From Fimenecus sp045613685 (GTDB taxonomy: Bacteria; Bacillota; Clostridia; Oscillospirales; Acutalibacteraceae): a stretch of 64,000 bases of DNA. The translations under genes were made by a program, and so were the position numbers. Shown piece after piece: positions 18,641-27,552 of the stretch. The notes beneath the pieces were generated by a model, which was not told the DNA's origin, made no database searches, and saw only the letters and a list, made by a program, of their open reading frames with translations. The stretch spans positions 9,599-73,598 of the forward strand of contig JAZLBL010000037.1 of assembly GCA_045613685.1 (NCBI GenBank). Direction: 5' to 3'. Each line of letters begins with the position of its first letter. Positions within the stretch are counted from its first letter, which is position 1.

Positions 18641-19552
18641 TTATTTTTGAATTTTGGCAAATTTCTCGCTAATTTTTTTCAAGTCATCAACAGTAATCTG
18701 CGAAAGAATTATGCCAATAAAAATTAAAAAACAACCTAAATATCCCCTACTACTCATCATTTCATGAAGAATTAGTGCTCCACCAATCGCGCTAAAAACA
18801 GATTCAGTTGAAAAGATAATTGACGCAAAAGTTGGGTCCGCCTTTTTTTGTCCTAAAATCTGGCAAGTATAAGCCACACCAACCGACATTAATCCACCAT
18901 ATAAAATAGGAACGCCTGCTGCTTTTATTGAAGAAATTTCAATAGTTTCTGTAAATAATGCAAAGATAATTCCAAGTATGCCACAAGTCAAAAACTGAAC
19001 CATACTGAACTTCAAGGCACTAACAACATTTACAAATTTATCTATAACTAAAATGTGAGCCGCCCAAAAAACAGCGCCAATTATTAAAACAATATCACCG
19101 ATTCCAAAAGATATTTTATCCCCTGTCATGCACAAGAAAAACAAGCCTATAACAGCAAAAACGGCACCAAAAAATGTAAGAATACTTGTCTTTTTACCCA
19201 TTACAAAACGAATGAGCGGCACTAACACTATGTAAAGTCCTGTAAGGAAGCCTGCTTTACCAGCACTACCAGTAAAAACAACGCCAAATTGTTGTAAGGA
19301 TGATGCAATAAAGAGGATTATGCCTGCAAGAACGCCTGTAATAATTGTATTTTTAAATTTATTTTTATCAAACTTTTCTTTTTCAAATATCAGAATAACT
19401 GGTATAAGTGAAATCGCACCAAGTAAAAATCGTACACCATTAAATGTAAAAGCACCGACATAGTCAGCACCCACTCTTTGCGCAACAAATGCAAAGCCCC
19501 AGATTATTGCTGTTAAAAAAAGTAATGAAGTTGATTTAATTTTTTCTTTCAT
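18641..19552 (-). CDS. EamA/DMT-family transporter
   Basis: Ten-helix membrane protein (303 aa) of the drug/metabolite transporter superfamily, with two EamA repeats. The N-terminal repeat contains AIIWGFAFVAQRVGADYVG and the second repeat ends in ALILHEMMSSRGYLGC, both typical. The substrate is unknown; amino acids or small metabolites are common. The ATG at 19552 is chosen because AGGTG precedes it and overlaps the alternative GTG. It lies 49 bp after clpX with a hairpin between. Confidence 0.85.
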   Translation of the reverse strand: MKEKIKSTSLLFLTAIIWGFAFVAQRVGADYVGAFTFNGVRFLLGAISLIPVILIFEKEKFDKNKFKNTIITGVLAGIILFIASSLQQFGVVFTGSAGKAGFLTGLYIVLVPLIRFVMGKKTSILTFFGAVFAVIGLFFLCMTGDKISFGIGDIVLIIGAVFWAAHILVIDKFVNVVSALKFSMVQFLTCGILGIIFALFTETIEISSIKAAGVPILYGGLMSVGVAYTCQILGQKKADPTFASIIFSTESVFSAIGGALILHEMMSSRGYLGCFLIFIGIILSQITVDDLKKISEKFAKIQK

Positions 19553-19570
19553 TTTCACACCTACAATATA

Positions 19571-19595
19571 TAAGCCACGGATTTACCGTGGCTTA
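19571..19595 (-). terminator. Intergenic hairpin between clpX and the EamA gene
   Basis: A 10-bp perfect stem (TAAGCCACGG / CCGTGGCTTA) with a 5-base loop. On the minus strand, the direction of both neighbours, the following bases are only moderately T-rich; the better T-run is on the plus strand. It may be a weak terminator or processing site that reduces EamA expression. Confidence 0.45.
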
Positions 19596-19601
19596 ATTTT
19601 T

Positions 19602-20912
19602 TTATATTGCTTTTTTATTTGATTTACCAATATTCTTTGAAGTTAAAATATTGGGCTTTTTATTTTCATCGCGAAGAATTTCTGGTTCGGCACCATTCTC
19701 TACGCAATCACGAGTAATAATAACTTTTGAAATAGTGTGTTCAGATGGTGTTTCATACATAATTGGCATCAAAACTGATTCCATTATGCCACGAAGTCCA
19801 CGAGCACCTGTTTTCTTTTCAAGAGTCTTCTCTGCGATTGCAACCAAAGCATCATCAGTAAATTCAAGTTCAACATCATCCATTTGGAACAATGCTTTGA
19901 ACTGTTTCAACAACGCATTTTTAGGCTCTGAAAGAATTTTAATTAAGTCTTCTTTTGAGAGTTGTTGAAGTGCTGTAATCACAGGAACACGACCAACAAG
20001 TTCCGGAATAAGACCAAATTTAACCAAATCCTGTGCAATTACTTTAGAATATACGTCTTCTAATTCAAACTCTGCTTTATTCTTAATCTCAGCACCGAAT
20101 CCCAAAGATGAATTGCCTGTGCGCTTTTCAACAATCTTTTCAATGCCATCAAAAGCGCCACCACAAATAAAGAGAATGTTTGAAGTGTCAATCTGAATAA
20201 ATTCTTGTTGTGGATGTTTTCTTCCACCCTGTGGTGGAACATTAGAAATTGTTCCTTCAAGTATTTTAAGAAGAGCTTGTTGAACACCTTCACCACTTAC
20301 ATCACGTGTAATTGATGGGTTTTCGCTCTTTCTTGCAATCTTATCAATTTCATCAACATAGATGATACCACGTTCAGCTTTTTCAATATCAAAATCAGCA
20401 GCCTGAATAAGTCTTAAAAGAATGTTTTCAACATCTTCACCAACATATCCTGCTTCTGTAAGAGTTGTTGCATCAGCAATAGCAAAAGGAACATCAATAA
20501 TTTTTGCAAGAGTCTGTGCGAGCACAGTTTTACCAACACCAGTTGGTCCTAAAAGAACAACATTGCTCTTTTGAATTTCAACATCAGTATTGCCGCCAAG
20601 ATAGATTCTCTTATAATGGTTATAAACAGCTACACTTAATGCTTTTTTAGCTTCATCCTGACCAACAACATATTCGTCAAGTTTTGCCTTAATCTCTTGC
20701 GGTTTTGGTAACACCTTTTCTTCGAGTTTAACTTTTTTACCTGATGGTTTGTAATTTCTATCAGCATTCTCATCAATGATACCCATGCAAAGCTCAATGC
20801 ATTCGTCACAGATATAAACGCCAGGACCAGCAATAAGTTTTTCAACTTGCTCCTGAGTCTTTCCACAGAAAGAACATCTTACATTTCTTTCTTTATCGTT
20901 TTCTCTAGCCAT
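19602..20912 (-). CDS. clpX: ATP-dependent Clp protease ATPase subunit ClpX
   Basis: AAA+ unfoldase (436 aa) that feeds substrates to ClpP. The N-terminal zinc-binding domain has CSFCGK and CDECIELC (residues 13-42). Walker A is GPTGVGKT, Walker B IIYVDEIDKI, and the ClpP-binding loop LGFG (SSLGFGAEI) is present. The C-terminal arginine sensor region follows. The ATG follows AAGGAG. It starts 11 bp after clpP in the usual tig-clpP-clpX order. Confidence 0.97.
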   Translation of the reverse strand: MARENDKERNVRCSFCGKTQEQVEKLIAGPGVYICDECIELCMGIIDENADRNYKPSGKKVKLEEKVLPKPQEIKAKLDEYVVGQDEAKKALSVAVYNHYKRIYLGGNTDVEIQKSNVVLLGPTGVGKTVLAQTLAKIIDVPFAIADATTLTEAGYVGEDVENILLRLIQAADFDIEKAERGIIYVDEIDKIARKSENPSITRDVSGEGVQQALLKILEGTISNVPPQGGRKHPQQEFIQIDTSNILFICGGAFDGIEKIVEKRTGNSSLGFGAEIKNKAEFELEDVYSKVIAQDLVKFGLIPELVGRVPVITALQQLSKEDLIKILSEPKNALLKQFKALFQMDDVELEFTDDALVAIAEKTLEKKTGARGLRGIMESVLMPIMYETPSEHTISKVIITRDCVENGAEPEILRDENKKPNILTSKNIGKSNKKAI

Positions 20913-20923
20913 AAGTTAGCTCC

Positions 20924-21505
20924 TTATCTCTTGTAGAAAACCTTATCTACAATACCATAATCCATTGCTTCTTGTGCTGAAAGCCAATTGTCACGCTCTG
21001 TATCAAGAGCAATCTGTTCAATAGGTTTGCCAGTATTTTCTGCAAGGATTTTATTGAGTTTTTCTCTTGTTCTAAGAATGTGTTCAGCAGCAATCTTGAT
21101 ATCACTTGCTTGACCTTGTGCACCACCTAAAGGTTGGTGAATCATAATTTCACTATTTGGAAGAGCAAATCTTTTTCCCTTTGCGCCTGATGAAAGCAAG
21201 AATGCACCCATGCTTGCTGCCATACCCATACAAATAGTTGAAACATCGCATTTGATATATTGCATTGTGTCGTAAATCGCAAGGCCTGCTGAAACTGAGC
21301 CACCTGGACTGTTAATATAAAGGCTTATATCTTTTTCGCTATCCTGTCCCTCAAGATAAAGCAACTGTGCAACAACCAAAGATGCAGTTGCATCATTAAC
21401 CTCATCTGACAAAACGATAATTCTATCATTTAAGAGTCTTGAAAAAATATCGTATTGTCTCTCACCCCTGTTTGTTTGTTCAACAACATATGGTACAAGT
21501 GCCAT
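20924..21505 (-). CDS. clpP: ATP-dependent Clp protease proteolytic subunit
   Basis: Serine protease subunit (193 aa) that forms the ClpP barrel. Catalytic Ser is in GMAASMGAFLLSSG, His in MIHQPLGGAQG and Asp in DTERDNW. The ATG at 21505 follows GGAGG by 10 bases; a longer frame to 21526 includes the ribosome binding site and is rejected. It lies between tig and clpX, with a hairpin in the gap after tig. Confidence 0.97.
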   Translation of the reverse strand: MALVPYVVEQTNRGERQYDIFSRLLNDRIIVLSDEVNDATASLVVAQLLYLEGQDSEKDISLYINSPGGSVSAGLAIYDTMQYIKCDVSTICMGMAASMGAFLLSSGAKGKRFALPNSEIMIHQPLGGAQGQASDIKIAAEHILRTREKLNKILAENTGKPIEQIALDTERDNWLSAQEAMDYGIVDKVFYKR

Positions 21506-21544
21506 AATAATATAACCTCCATTCAAAACTTATGAAAAGCATTA

Positions 21545-21576
21545 AAGAATTGCCCTTAAATTATTGGACAATTCTT
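21545..21576 (-). other. Intercistronic hairpin between tig and clpP
   Basis: An 11-bp stem with one mismatch (21545-21555 with 21566-21576) and a 10-base loop in the 95-bp gap after tig. The minus-strand bases after it are not a clean T-run, so it may be a partial terminator or an RNA stability element setting the ratio of Tig to ClpP. Confidence 0.45.
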
Positions 21577-21600
21577 CAACACTTAAACTTATAATTTCAA

Positions 21601-23022
21601 TTATTCAGCATCTGCTGCTTTTTTTGTTGTTTTCTTAGCAGCTGGTTTCTTTTCTGCTGTTTCTTTCTTTGCAGCAGTCTTTTTTGTAGTTGGTTTCTTC
21701 TCTGCAGTTTCTTTCTTTTCAACTGTCTTCTTAGCAGCAGTTTTTTCTTCAGTGATTACTGCGTTTTCTTTTACGAATTCAACAGCTTTTCTTGATGTGA
21801 TGTCATCTTTGAGTGCGTCAGCAGAAATTGCTTTCTTAACTGCGTCAACATCCATATTATACATCTTTGCAAGTCTGTCATATTCAGCAGCAATATCATC
21901 ATCAGTAGCTTCAATCTTTTCTGCTTTAACAATTTCTTCAAGAGCAAGCTGAAGTTTAACCTGAGCTTCTGCATTTTCTCTGTAGCCATCTCTGAAAGCA
22001 TCTTTTTCCATACCTGTATACATAAGGTATGTGTCAAGGTCAAGACCCTGCATCTGAAGTCTGTAATTAAAGTCGTTAACGATATCATCAATTGCCTTTT
22101 CAATCATGCAAGCAGGAATTTCTGCTTTGATGCCATTAGCAACTGTTTCAAGAAGGTCTGCTGCAACTTTATTGTCAGCATCAGCTTTCTTTGCATCTTC
22201 AAGCTGCTTTTTAACACTCTTTTTAAGTTCATCAAGTGTATCAAATTCGCTAACATCCTTAACGAATTCGTCATCAAGTTTTGGAAGTTCCTTAACTTTG
22301 ATTTCATGAAGCTTGATTTTGAAAACTGCATCTTTTGATGCAAGATTTTCTTGGTATTCAGCTGGGAATGTAACATTTACGTCAAATTCTTCGCCTACTT
22401 TATGACCGATAATCTGGTCTTCAAAGCCTGGAATAAATGAACCGCTACCAATTACAAGTTCATACATTTCTGCTTTACCACCGTCAAATGCAACACCATC
22501 AACAAAACCTTCGAAATCGATAACTGCTGTGTCATCTTTTTTAACTGCTCTGTTGTCAACAGAAACCATTCTTGAGTTCTGTTCCTGCATTTTAGCAAGT
22601 TCTGCTTTAACTTCATCAGCAGAAACCTTAACCGCAGGTTTTGTTGCTTTAACACCCTTATATTTGCCGAGTTTAACTTCTGGCTTAACTGTTACCTTTA
22701 ATTTAAGAGTAACGCCGTCTTTACCGATTTCTGGCACATCAAGGTCAAATGGAGTATCAATTACATCGAGGTCTGCTTCTTTAATTGCTTCAGCAACTGC
22801 ATCAGGATAAAGAATTTCGAGTGCATCTTCATAGAAAACACCTTCACCATAAACTCTTTCGATGAATGCTCTTGGAGCCTTGCCCTTTCTAAAACCATTG
22901 ATTGCAATGTTTTTTCTCTGCTTTAAATATGCTTTCTGAATAGCTGCTTCAAAAGCTTCGCCACTGATAGCAATTTCAAGCTCGTAGACATTTGTTTCTA
23001 CTTTGTTTGATGTTTTTAACAT
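21601..23022 (-). CDS. tig: Trigger factor with a Lys/Ala-rich C-terminal tail
   Basis: Ribosome-bound chaperone and peptidyl-prolyl isomerase (473 aa). The ribosome-binding domain carries the signature GFRKGKAPR near residue 44, the FKBP-type isomerase domain follows (about 160-245), then the helical chaperone domain. The final roughly 43 residues (about 431-473) are an added low-complexity tail of KK-T/A-AEKK repeats, like histone H1-type or PAKKA tails, which most trigger factors of about 430 aa lack. The ATG follows AGGAGGAATATTAA. Confidence 0.95.
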   Translation of the reverse strand: MLKTSNKVETNVYELEIAISGEAFEAAIQKAYLKQRKNIAINGFRKGKAPRAFIERVYGEGVFYEDALEILYPDAVAEAIKEADLDVIDTPFDLDVPEIGKDGVTLKLKVTVKPEVKLGKYKGVKATKPAVKVSADEVKAELAKMQEQNSRMVSVDNRAVKKDDTAVIDFEGFVDGVAFDGGKAEMYELVIGSGSFIPGFEDQIIGHKVGEEFDVNVTFPAEYQENLASKDAVFKIKLHEIKVKELPKLDDEFVKDVSEFDTLDELKKSVKKQLEDAKKADADNKVAADLLETVANGIKAEIPACMIEKAIDDIVNDFNYRLQMQGLDLDTYLMYTGMEKDAFRDGYRENAEAQVKLQLALEEIVKAEKIEATDDDIAAEYDRLAKMYNMDVDAVKKAISADALKDDITSRKAVEFVKENAVITEEKTAAKKTVEKKETAEKKPTTKKTAAKKETAEKKPAAKKTTKKAADAE

Positions 23023-23075
23023 TTAATATTCCTCCTGAATATCATTGTTTTATGATTTTCTAAAAAATTCAATAT

Positions 23076-23104
23076 ATTATAACACAGAAAAACATTAAAT
23101 ACAA
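23076..23104 (-). promoter_or_regulatory. Sigma-A promoter for tig-clpP-clpX
   Basis: On the minus strand, TTGTAT (23099-23104), a 17-bp spacer and TATAAT (23076-23081), about 54 bp before the tig start. Confidence 0.6.
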
Positions 23105-23162
23105 TATTTTCCATAAGTTTTTCTTGCTATTTTATCAAAAATAATAATGATTTTTAAATAAA

Positions 23163-23855
23163 TTACTTAGATTTAATGTGTAAAGGGCAAAATTCAAGAT
23201 AATCTGCCGAAACAAGTCTGAACTGGATGCCATGCTTTTCACCATTAAATGCACCTTTTATTGCCCCACCATGAAGATGTCCATAATAACAATGTTTGAT
23301 ATTATTTCGCACAAGCACATCAACTATCGGGTCACAATCTTTATAGTTTGACACAGGTGGATAATGAAGAAAAGCCACGATTTCTCCGCCCAATTCTTTT
23401 GCCATATCGATAGAACGCTGAATTCTCTCGCATTCACGAGCTAAAACTTTATCAATGTTTTCACTTTCTGCATCAAAAAACCAACCGCGGCTACCTGCTA
23501 TTGCTACATCATCCACTCTAAAAGCATTGTTATGCAAAAAACTTAATGAGACAAAACCTTTTTCTTCAATAAATTTATTCATTTTTGTTGCAGTATTCCA
23601 CCAATAATCGTGGTTACCTTTTAAAATGATTTTTTTGCCATTCAAATTATGTAAAAACTCAAAGTCCTTTTCACTTTCTTCAAGACTCATTCCCCAAGAT
23701 ATGTCACCTGCTATTATGACGGTATCATCTTTATCAACTAGTTTTTGCCAATTTCTCTCAAGGCGGAATTCATAATCATCCCACCCTTTAAAAATATTCA
23801 TCGGTTTATCTGTTGAAAACGAAAGATGTGTATCACCGATTACAAAAACTGACAT
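23163..23855 (-). CDS. Metallophosphoesterase
   Basis: Calcineurin-like phosphoesterase (230 aa) with the full two-metal motif set: GDTHLS (residues 7-12), AGDISWG, KGNHDYWW, and GHLHGG near the C-terminus. It resembles the Firmicutes YmdB/YkuE-like small cytoplasmic phosphohydrolases, but the substrate is unknown. The ATG follows AGGAG. It stands alone on the minus strand, divergent from a small plus-strand gene. Confidence 0.85.
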   Translation of the reverse strand: MSVFVIGDTHLSFSTDKPMNIFKGWDDYEFRLERNWQKLVDKDDTVIIAGDISWGMSLEESEKDFEFLHNLNGKKIILKGNHDYWWNTATKMNKFIEEKGFVSLSFLHNNAFRVDDVAIAGSRGWFFDAESENIDKVLARECERIQRSIDMAKELGGEIVAFLHYPPVSNYKDCDPIVDVLVRNNIKHCYYGHLHGGAIKGAFNGEKHGIQFRLVSADYLEFCPLHIKSK

Positions 23856-23923
23856 AAGGTAATTTCTCCTGTGAATAATTATAAATATCTTTCAAAAAAT
23901 AAAATTGAAAGGAGGCAAATAAA

Positions 23924-24088
23924 ATGGATAAGAATAGAAACATTACTTGTGACGCTTGTCACTGCACATTTAACGATGGTCACATGAACTGTACAGCAGA
24001 TGGTATTAAAGTTGGTACACAAAGTGCTTGTTCATGCGACGATACAAGATGTGCAACCTTTAGATTAAAGGCTTCTGACGTAGAATAA
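23924..24088 (+). CDS. Small cysteine-rich DUF1540-type protein
   Basis: A 54-aa protein with a strong ribosome binding site (GAAAGGAGG at 23907-23915). Cysteines come as ITCDACHCTF, MNCTA, SACSCDD and RCATF, the arrangement of DUF1540 proteins, which are common in Clostridia, often duplicated, and probably bind a metal. The function is unknown. It is a plus-strand gene ending in a terminator shared with thrC. Confidence 0.8.
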   Translation: MDKNRNITCDACHCTFNDGHMNCTADGIKVGTQSACSCDDTRCATFRLKASDVE

Positions 24089-24098
24089 AGTTAAAAAA

Positions 24099-24126
24099 GC
24101 GGAAACCGAATTAACACGGTTTCCGC
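24099..24126. terminator. Bidirectional terminator between the DUF1540 gene and thrC
   Basis: A 10-bp perfect stem (GCGGAAACCG / CGGTTTCCGC) with an 8-base loop. The minus side has six T residues after the stem and the plus side ATTTTC, so it can serve both convergent genes. Confidence 0.85.
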
Positions 24127-24140
24127 ATTTTCATTCGGAC

Positions 24141-25634
24141 TTATATGCCTAACATATCAAACACAACTTGTTTCATATCTTCTTTCTTAGCAACACGGGT
24201 AAACCTTGGTGTTTTGCCCTTGAGTGTTGCAAGTTGTGGTGGAACTGGTTCGTTTGATTTTTGGAACAATTCATCAACCATATCAAATTCATTATCTGCT
24301 TTGATTTCATCTGTAATTGCTGAAAGCACGCTTGCTGAAAATTTATATGGATTTGCAGTTGAAGCAATAACTGTTGGTGTGTTATCCCCTGTTGTTGCTA
24401 CATAATCTTCATAAACCTTAACTGCAACCGCTGTATGTGTATCGCAAAGGTATTTCTTATCATCAAACACTTTGCCGATAGTATCTTTTGTTTCTGCATC
24501 ATCACAGCATCCTGCTGCAAAGAGTGCTTTTACTTTCTCTGCAACATCTGCTGAAACTGTATATTTACCACCATTATTAAGCGATGACATCCATTCAGCT
24601 ACCTGAACATCATTTTCACCACAAAGGTGGAAAAGAAGTCTTTCAAGGTTGCTTGAAATAAGAATATCCATTGATGGTGATGTTGTACAATAGAAATCTC
24701 TGTTTTTATCGTATGTGCCACTTGTTAAGAAATCAGTAAGAACATTGTTAGCATTTGATGCACAGATAAGAGTCTTAACTGGCACGCCCATTTCTTTTGC
24801 ATAATATGCAGCGAGAATGTTACCAAAGTTACCTGTTGGAACAACAACATTCATTGCTTCTCCATTTTTAAGTTCACCATTTTCGAGCATATCACAATAT
24901 GCTGATACATAATAAACAATCTGTGGTACAAGACGCCCCCAGTTGATTGAGTTTGCTGATGAGAATGCAAGACCATTTTCTTTGAATTTATTTTCAATAT
25001 CTTTATCTGTAAAGATTTTCTTAACGCCTGATTGTGCATCGTCAAAGTTGCCTTCAATAGCGCAAACACTTACATTTGAACCCTCTTGTGTTGTCATTTG
25101 GAGTTTCTGCATTGGGCTAACACCATCAACAGGATAGAAAACAAGAATCTTTGTGTTTGGTACATCAGCAAAACCTTCAAGCGCTGCTTTACCTGTATCA
25201 CCTGATGTTGCAACAAGAATAACAATTTCAGTGTCTTTAACTGTCTTTCCTGCTGAAACAGTGAGAAGATATGGAAGAAGTTGAAGTGCCATGTCCTTAA
25301 AAGCACAAGTTGGTCCTCTCCAAAGTTCCAAAACATTTGCTTTATCTGTTAATTTATATAAAGGTGCAACCTTTTCTGAACTGAATTTACCTGCTTTATA
25401 AGCACCATCAACACACATTGCAAGTTCTTCTTCTGTGAAATCTGTGAGATAAAGTCTCAAAATTTCTTTTGCTCTTTCAATATAGCTCATAGGTACGAGT
25501 TTTTGGATAAAATCAAGAGAAATTTGTGGAATTTCAGTTGGAACAAAAAGCCCACCTTCTGATGAAATTCCCTTTGCAATCGCTTCCGCAGCAGTTACCT
25601 TTACTGACTTATCTCTTGTACTTGTATAAAACAT
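24141..25634 (-). CDS. thrC: Threonine synthase
   Basis: PLP enzyme (497 aa) that converts O-phosphohomoserine to threonine. It is the longer form of the family. It begins MFYTSTRD, has the PLP lysine in PTCAFKDMALQ, VATSGDTGKAALEG, and GNFGN for phosphate binding. No thrA or thrB is adjacent. The ATG follows AAAGGA, with a sigma-A promoter just upstream. Confidence 0.95.
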   Translation of the reverse strand: MFYTSTRDKSVKVTAAEAIAKGISSEGGLFVPTEIPQISLDFIQKLVPMSYIERAKEILRLYLTDFTEEELAMCVDGAYKAGKFSSEKVAPLYKLTDKANVLELWRGPTCAFKDMALQLLPYLLTVSAGKTVKDTEIVILVATSGDTGKAALEGFADVPNTKILVFYPVDGVSPMQKLQMTTQEGSNVSVCAIEGNFDDAQSGVKKIFTDKDIENKFKENGLAFSSANSINWGRLVPQIVYYVSAYCDMLENGELKNGEAMNVVVPTGNFGNILAAYYAKEMGVPVKTLICASNANNVLTDFLTSGTYDKNRDFYCTTSPSMDILISSNLERLLFHLCGENDVQVAEWMSSLNNGGKYTVSADVAEKVKALFAAGCCDDAETKDTIGKVFDDKKYLCDTHTAVAVKVYEDYVATTGDNTPTVIASTANPYKFSASVLSAITDEIKADNEFDMVDELFQKSNEPVPPQLATLKGKTPRFTRVAKKEDMKQVVFDMLGI

Positions 25635-25658
25635 AAGAACACATCCTTTTCGTGTGGT

Positions 25659-25687
25659 ATTCTATCATATAATAATTTCGATTTCAA
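25659..25687 (-). promoter_or_regulatory. Sigma-A promoter for thrC
   Basis: On the minus strand, TTGAAA (25682-25687), a 17-bp spacer and TAGAAT (25659-25664), 25 bp before the start. Confidence 0.55.
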
Positions 25688-25697
25688 TATAAAACAA

Positions 25698-26063
25698 TTA
25701 AAATCCTTGTGCATCAAAGGCATTTTCAATATGGTTCACTTTAAATGGCTCATCGTTTTGAAAATAAACTTCGATAATATCAAATCGTGGTTGACGATTA
25801 AACTCATAATTTTTCAAATATATTTGTGATGCTGCTATGATTTTTGCACGCTTTGTGCTATCAACTGCATCTGCGGGTGAATATTTCATACCTTCACTTC
25901 GAGTTTTGACTTCAACAAAAACTACATACTTTTTATCTTCTGCAACAATATCTATTTCGCCAAATTTACAATGATAGTTACCTTCAACAATTATGTATCC
26001 ATGCTTTCTAAGATATCTTGCAGCGACAATTTCACCATATTCACCTATTAAGCGTTTATTCAT
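25698..26063 (-). CDS. yraN: UPF0102 family protein YraN
   Basis: A 121-aa endonuclease-like protein. The GEIDIVA and FVEVKTRS segments (about residues 36-54) carry the Asp-Glu-x-Lys pattern of PD-(D/E)XK nucleases, and AARYLRKHGYIIVEGNY is typical of the family. It overlaps the rnhB stop by 8 bp, a conserved pairing in bacteria. The exact role is not known. Confidence 0.9.
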   Translation of the reverse strand: MNKRLIGEYGEIVAARYLRKHGYIIVEGNYHCKFGEIDIVAEDKKYVVFVEVKTRSEGMKYSPADAVDSTKRAKIIAASQIYLKNYEFNRQPRFDIIEVYFQNDEPFKVNHIENAFDAQGF

Positions 26064-26664
26064 TATTATCGCCTAAAATCTTTTTAAGAAATGACCTTCT
26101 ATGCACTGGTGACACTCCATATTTATCTATCATTTCATAATGAAGTTTTGTGCCATACCCCTTATGTTTTTCAAAACAATATTCAGGGTATTTTTCGGCA
26201 ATCTCAAGCATAAAACGGTCACGACTAACCTTTGCAAGTATTGATGCGGCGGCGATTGACATACACTTACCATCGCCTTTAACAACTGTTTCGTCTGTAA
26301 TTGACAATCCCGGATGCTGATTGCCATCAATTAACGCATAATCAAGTTTAACCGATAAACCATCAACGGCTCTTCTCATTGCTAAAAAAGTTGCATTTAA
26401 AATGTTGATTTCGTCAATTTCTTTTTCGGTTGCAATCCCAATCGAATAAGAAATTGCCTTTTCACAAATAACATCAAACAATGCTTCGCGTTTCTTTTCG
26501 GTAAGTTTTTTTGAATCATTAAGACCATCTATTTCAAGGTCTAACGGCAAAATTACTGCAGCTGCATAAACAGGACCTGCTAATGGTCCACGACCTGCTT
26601 CATCAATACCACAAACAACCTGAAAGCCTTTTTCTATCGCAAGTTTTTCATAAGAATAATCCAT
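26056..26664 (-). CDS. rnhB: Ribonuclease HII
   Basis: Removes RNA from RNA-DNA hybrids and single ribonucleotides from DNA (202 aa). The catalytic start GIDEAGRGPLAGPV is at residues 19-32, with the later acidic residues in ALIDGN and AASILAKVSRD. It follows rbgA by 1 bp, as in many Firmicutes. Confidence 0.96.
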   Translation of the reverse strand: MDYSYEKLAIEKGFQVVCGIDEAGRGPLAGPVYAAAVILPLDLEIDGLNDSKKLTEKKREALFDVICEKAISYSIGIATEKEIDEINILNATFLAMRRAVDGLSVKLDYALIDGNQHPGLSITDETVVKGDGKCMSIAAASILAKVSRDRFMLEIAEKYPEYCFEKHKGYGTKLHYEMIDKYGVSPVHRRSFLKKILGDNNE

Positions 26665-26665
26665 A

Positions 26666-27535
26666 TTATTTCACCGGTCTTTCTAATGAAATAGCGCCTA
26701 ACTTTCCACCACGGTATTCATCAAGTAACATTACGGACGCACGCTCATAGTCAATGTCGCCGCCCTTAATCATCATACCACGCTTTTTACCAATCATCTC
26801 GAGCACTTCCCATGCTTCTTTATCTTGGAAATCTGCGATTTTATACCTTTCAGAAAGTCTGTCGGCATAATCTGTCTTCATTACTTCTAAAAGTCTTATT
26901 GCAAGGGTTTCAGCATCTAAAATTTCGTCTTTGACAGAACCAATAAAAGCTAGTCTGTCACCAACTTTTGGGCCAACAAATTTAGGCCATAACACGCCCG
27001 GTGTATCAAGCAATTCAATTCCATTACCTATCGGAAACCATTGATTATGCCTTGTAACACCCGCTTTATCTGCAACCTTTGCCTTTGCTGAACCTGCCAT
27101 ACGGTTAATAAAAGAAGACTTACCCGTATTAGGAATCCCAACAACCATAATTCGAAGTGCTTTACCTGGCATTCCCCTATCTTCATTTTTCTTTATAACA
27201 TCTTTAAGAACTTCGCGAACAGCAGCAATATAGTTACTAAGTCCTTTACCTGTTCTGCAATCAACAGGAATAGCTTTTATGCCTTTATTCTTATAATAGT
27301 CAACCCATTGATTTGTAGCGTTTTTATCTGCCAAATCACATTTGTTAAGAAGAACTATTCTTGGTTTTCCGTTAATCAATTCTTCAAGTTCAGGGTTTGA
27401 ACTGCTAACTGGAATTCTTGCATCAATAATTTCAGTAACACCGTCAACAAATGGTAAACTTTCTTTTATAAGACGACGAGTTTTTGCCATATGACCGGGA
27501 AACCATTGAACTACTTGTCTTTGAGCATCAGCCAT
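26666..27535 (-). CDS. rbgA: Ribosome biogenesis GTPase RbgA/YlqF
   Basis: Circularly permuted GTPase (289 aa) needed for late 50S assembly. The motifs occur in the permuted order G4 (LNKCD), G1 (GIPNTGKSS) and G3 (DTPGVLWP). The N-terminal WFPGHMAKTRR is a family signature. The ATG follows AGGAG. It lies between lepB and rnhB in the common lepB-rbgA-rnhB order. Confidence 0.95.
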   Translation of the reverse strand: MADAQRQVVQWFPGHMAKTRRLIKESLPFVDGVTEIIDARIPVSSSNPELEELINGKPRIVLLNKCDLADKNATNQWVDYYKNKGIKAIPVDCRTGKGLSNYIAAVREVLKDVIKKNEDRGMPGKALRIMVVGIPNTGKSSFINRMAGSAKAKVADKAGVTRHNQWFPIGNGIELLDTPGVLWPKFVGPKVGDRLAFIGSVKDEILDAETLAIRLLEVMKTDYADRLSERYKIADFQDKEAWEVLEMIGKKRGMMIKGGDIDYERASVMLLDEYRGGKLGAISLERPVK

Positions 27536-27552
27536 TTTTCTTCTCCTAAACT

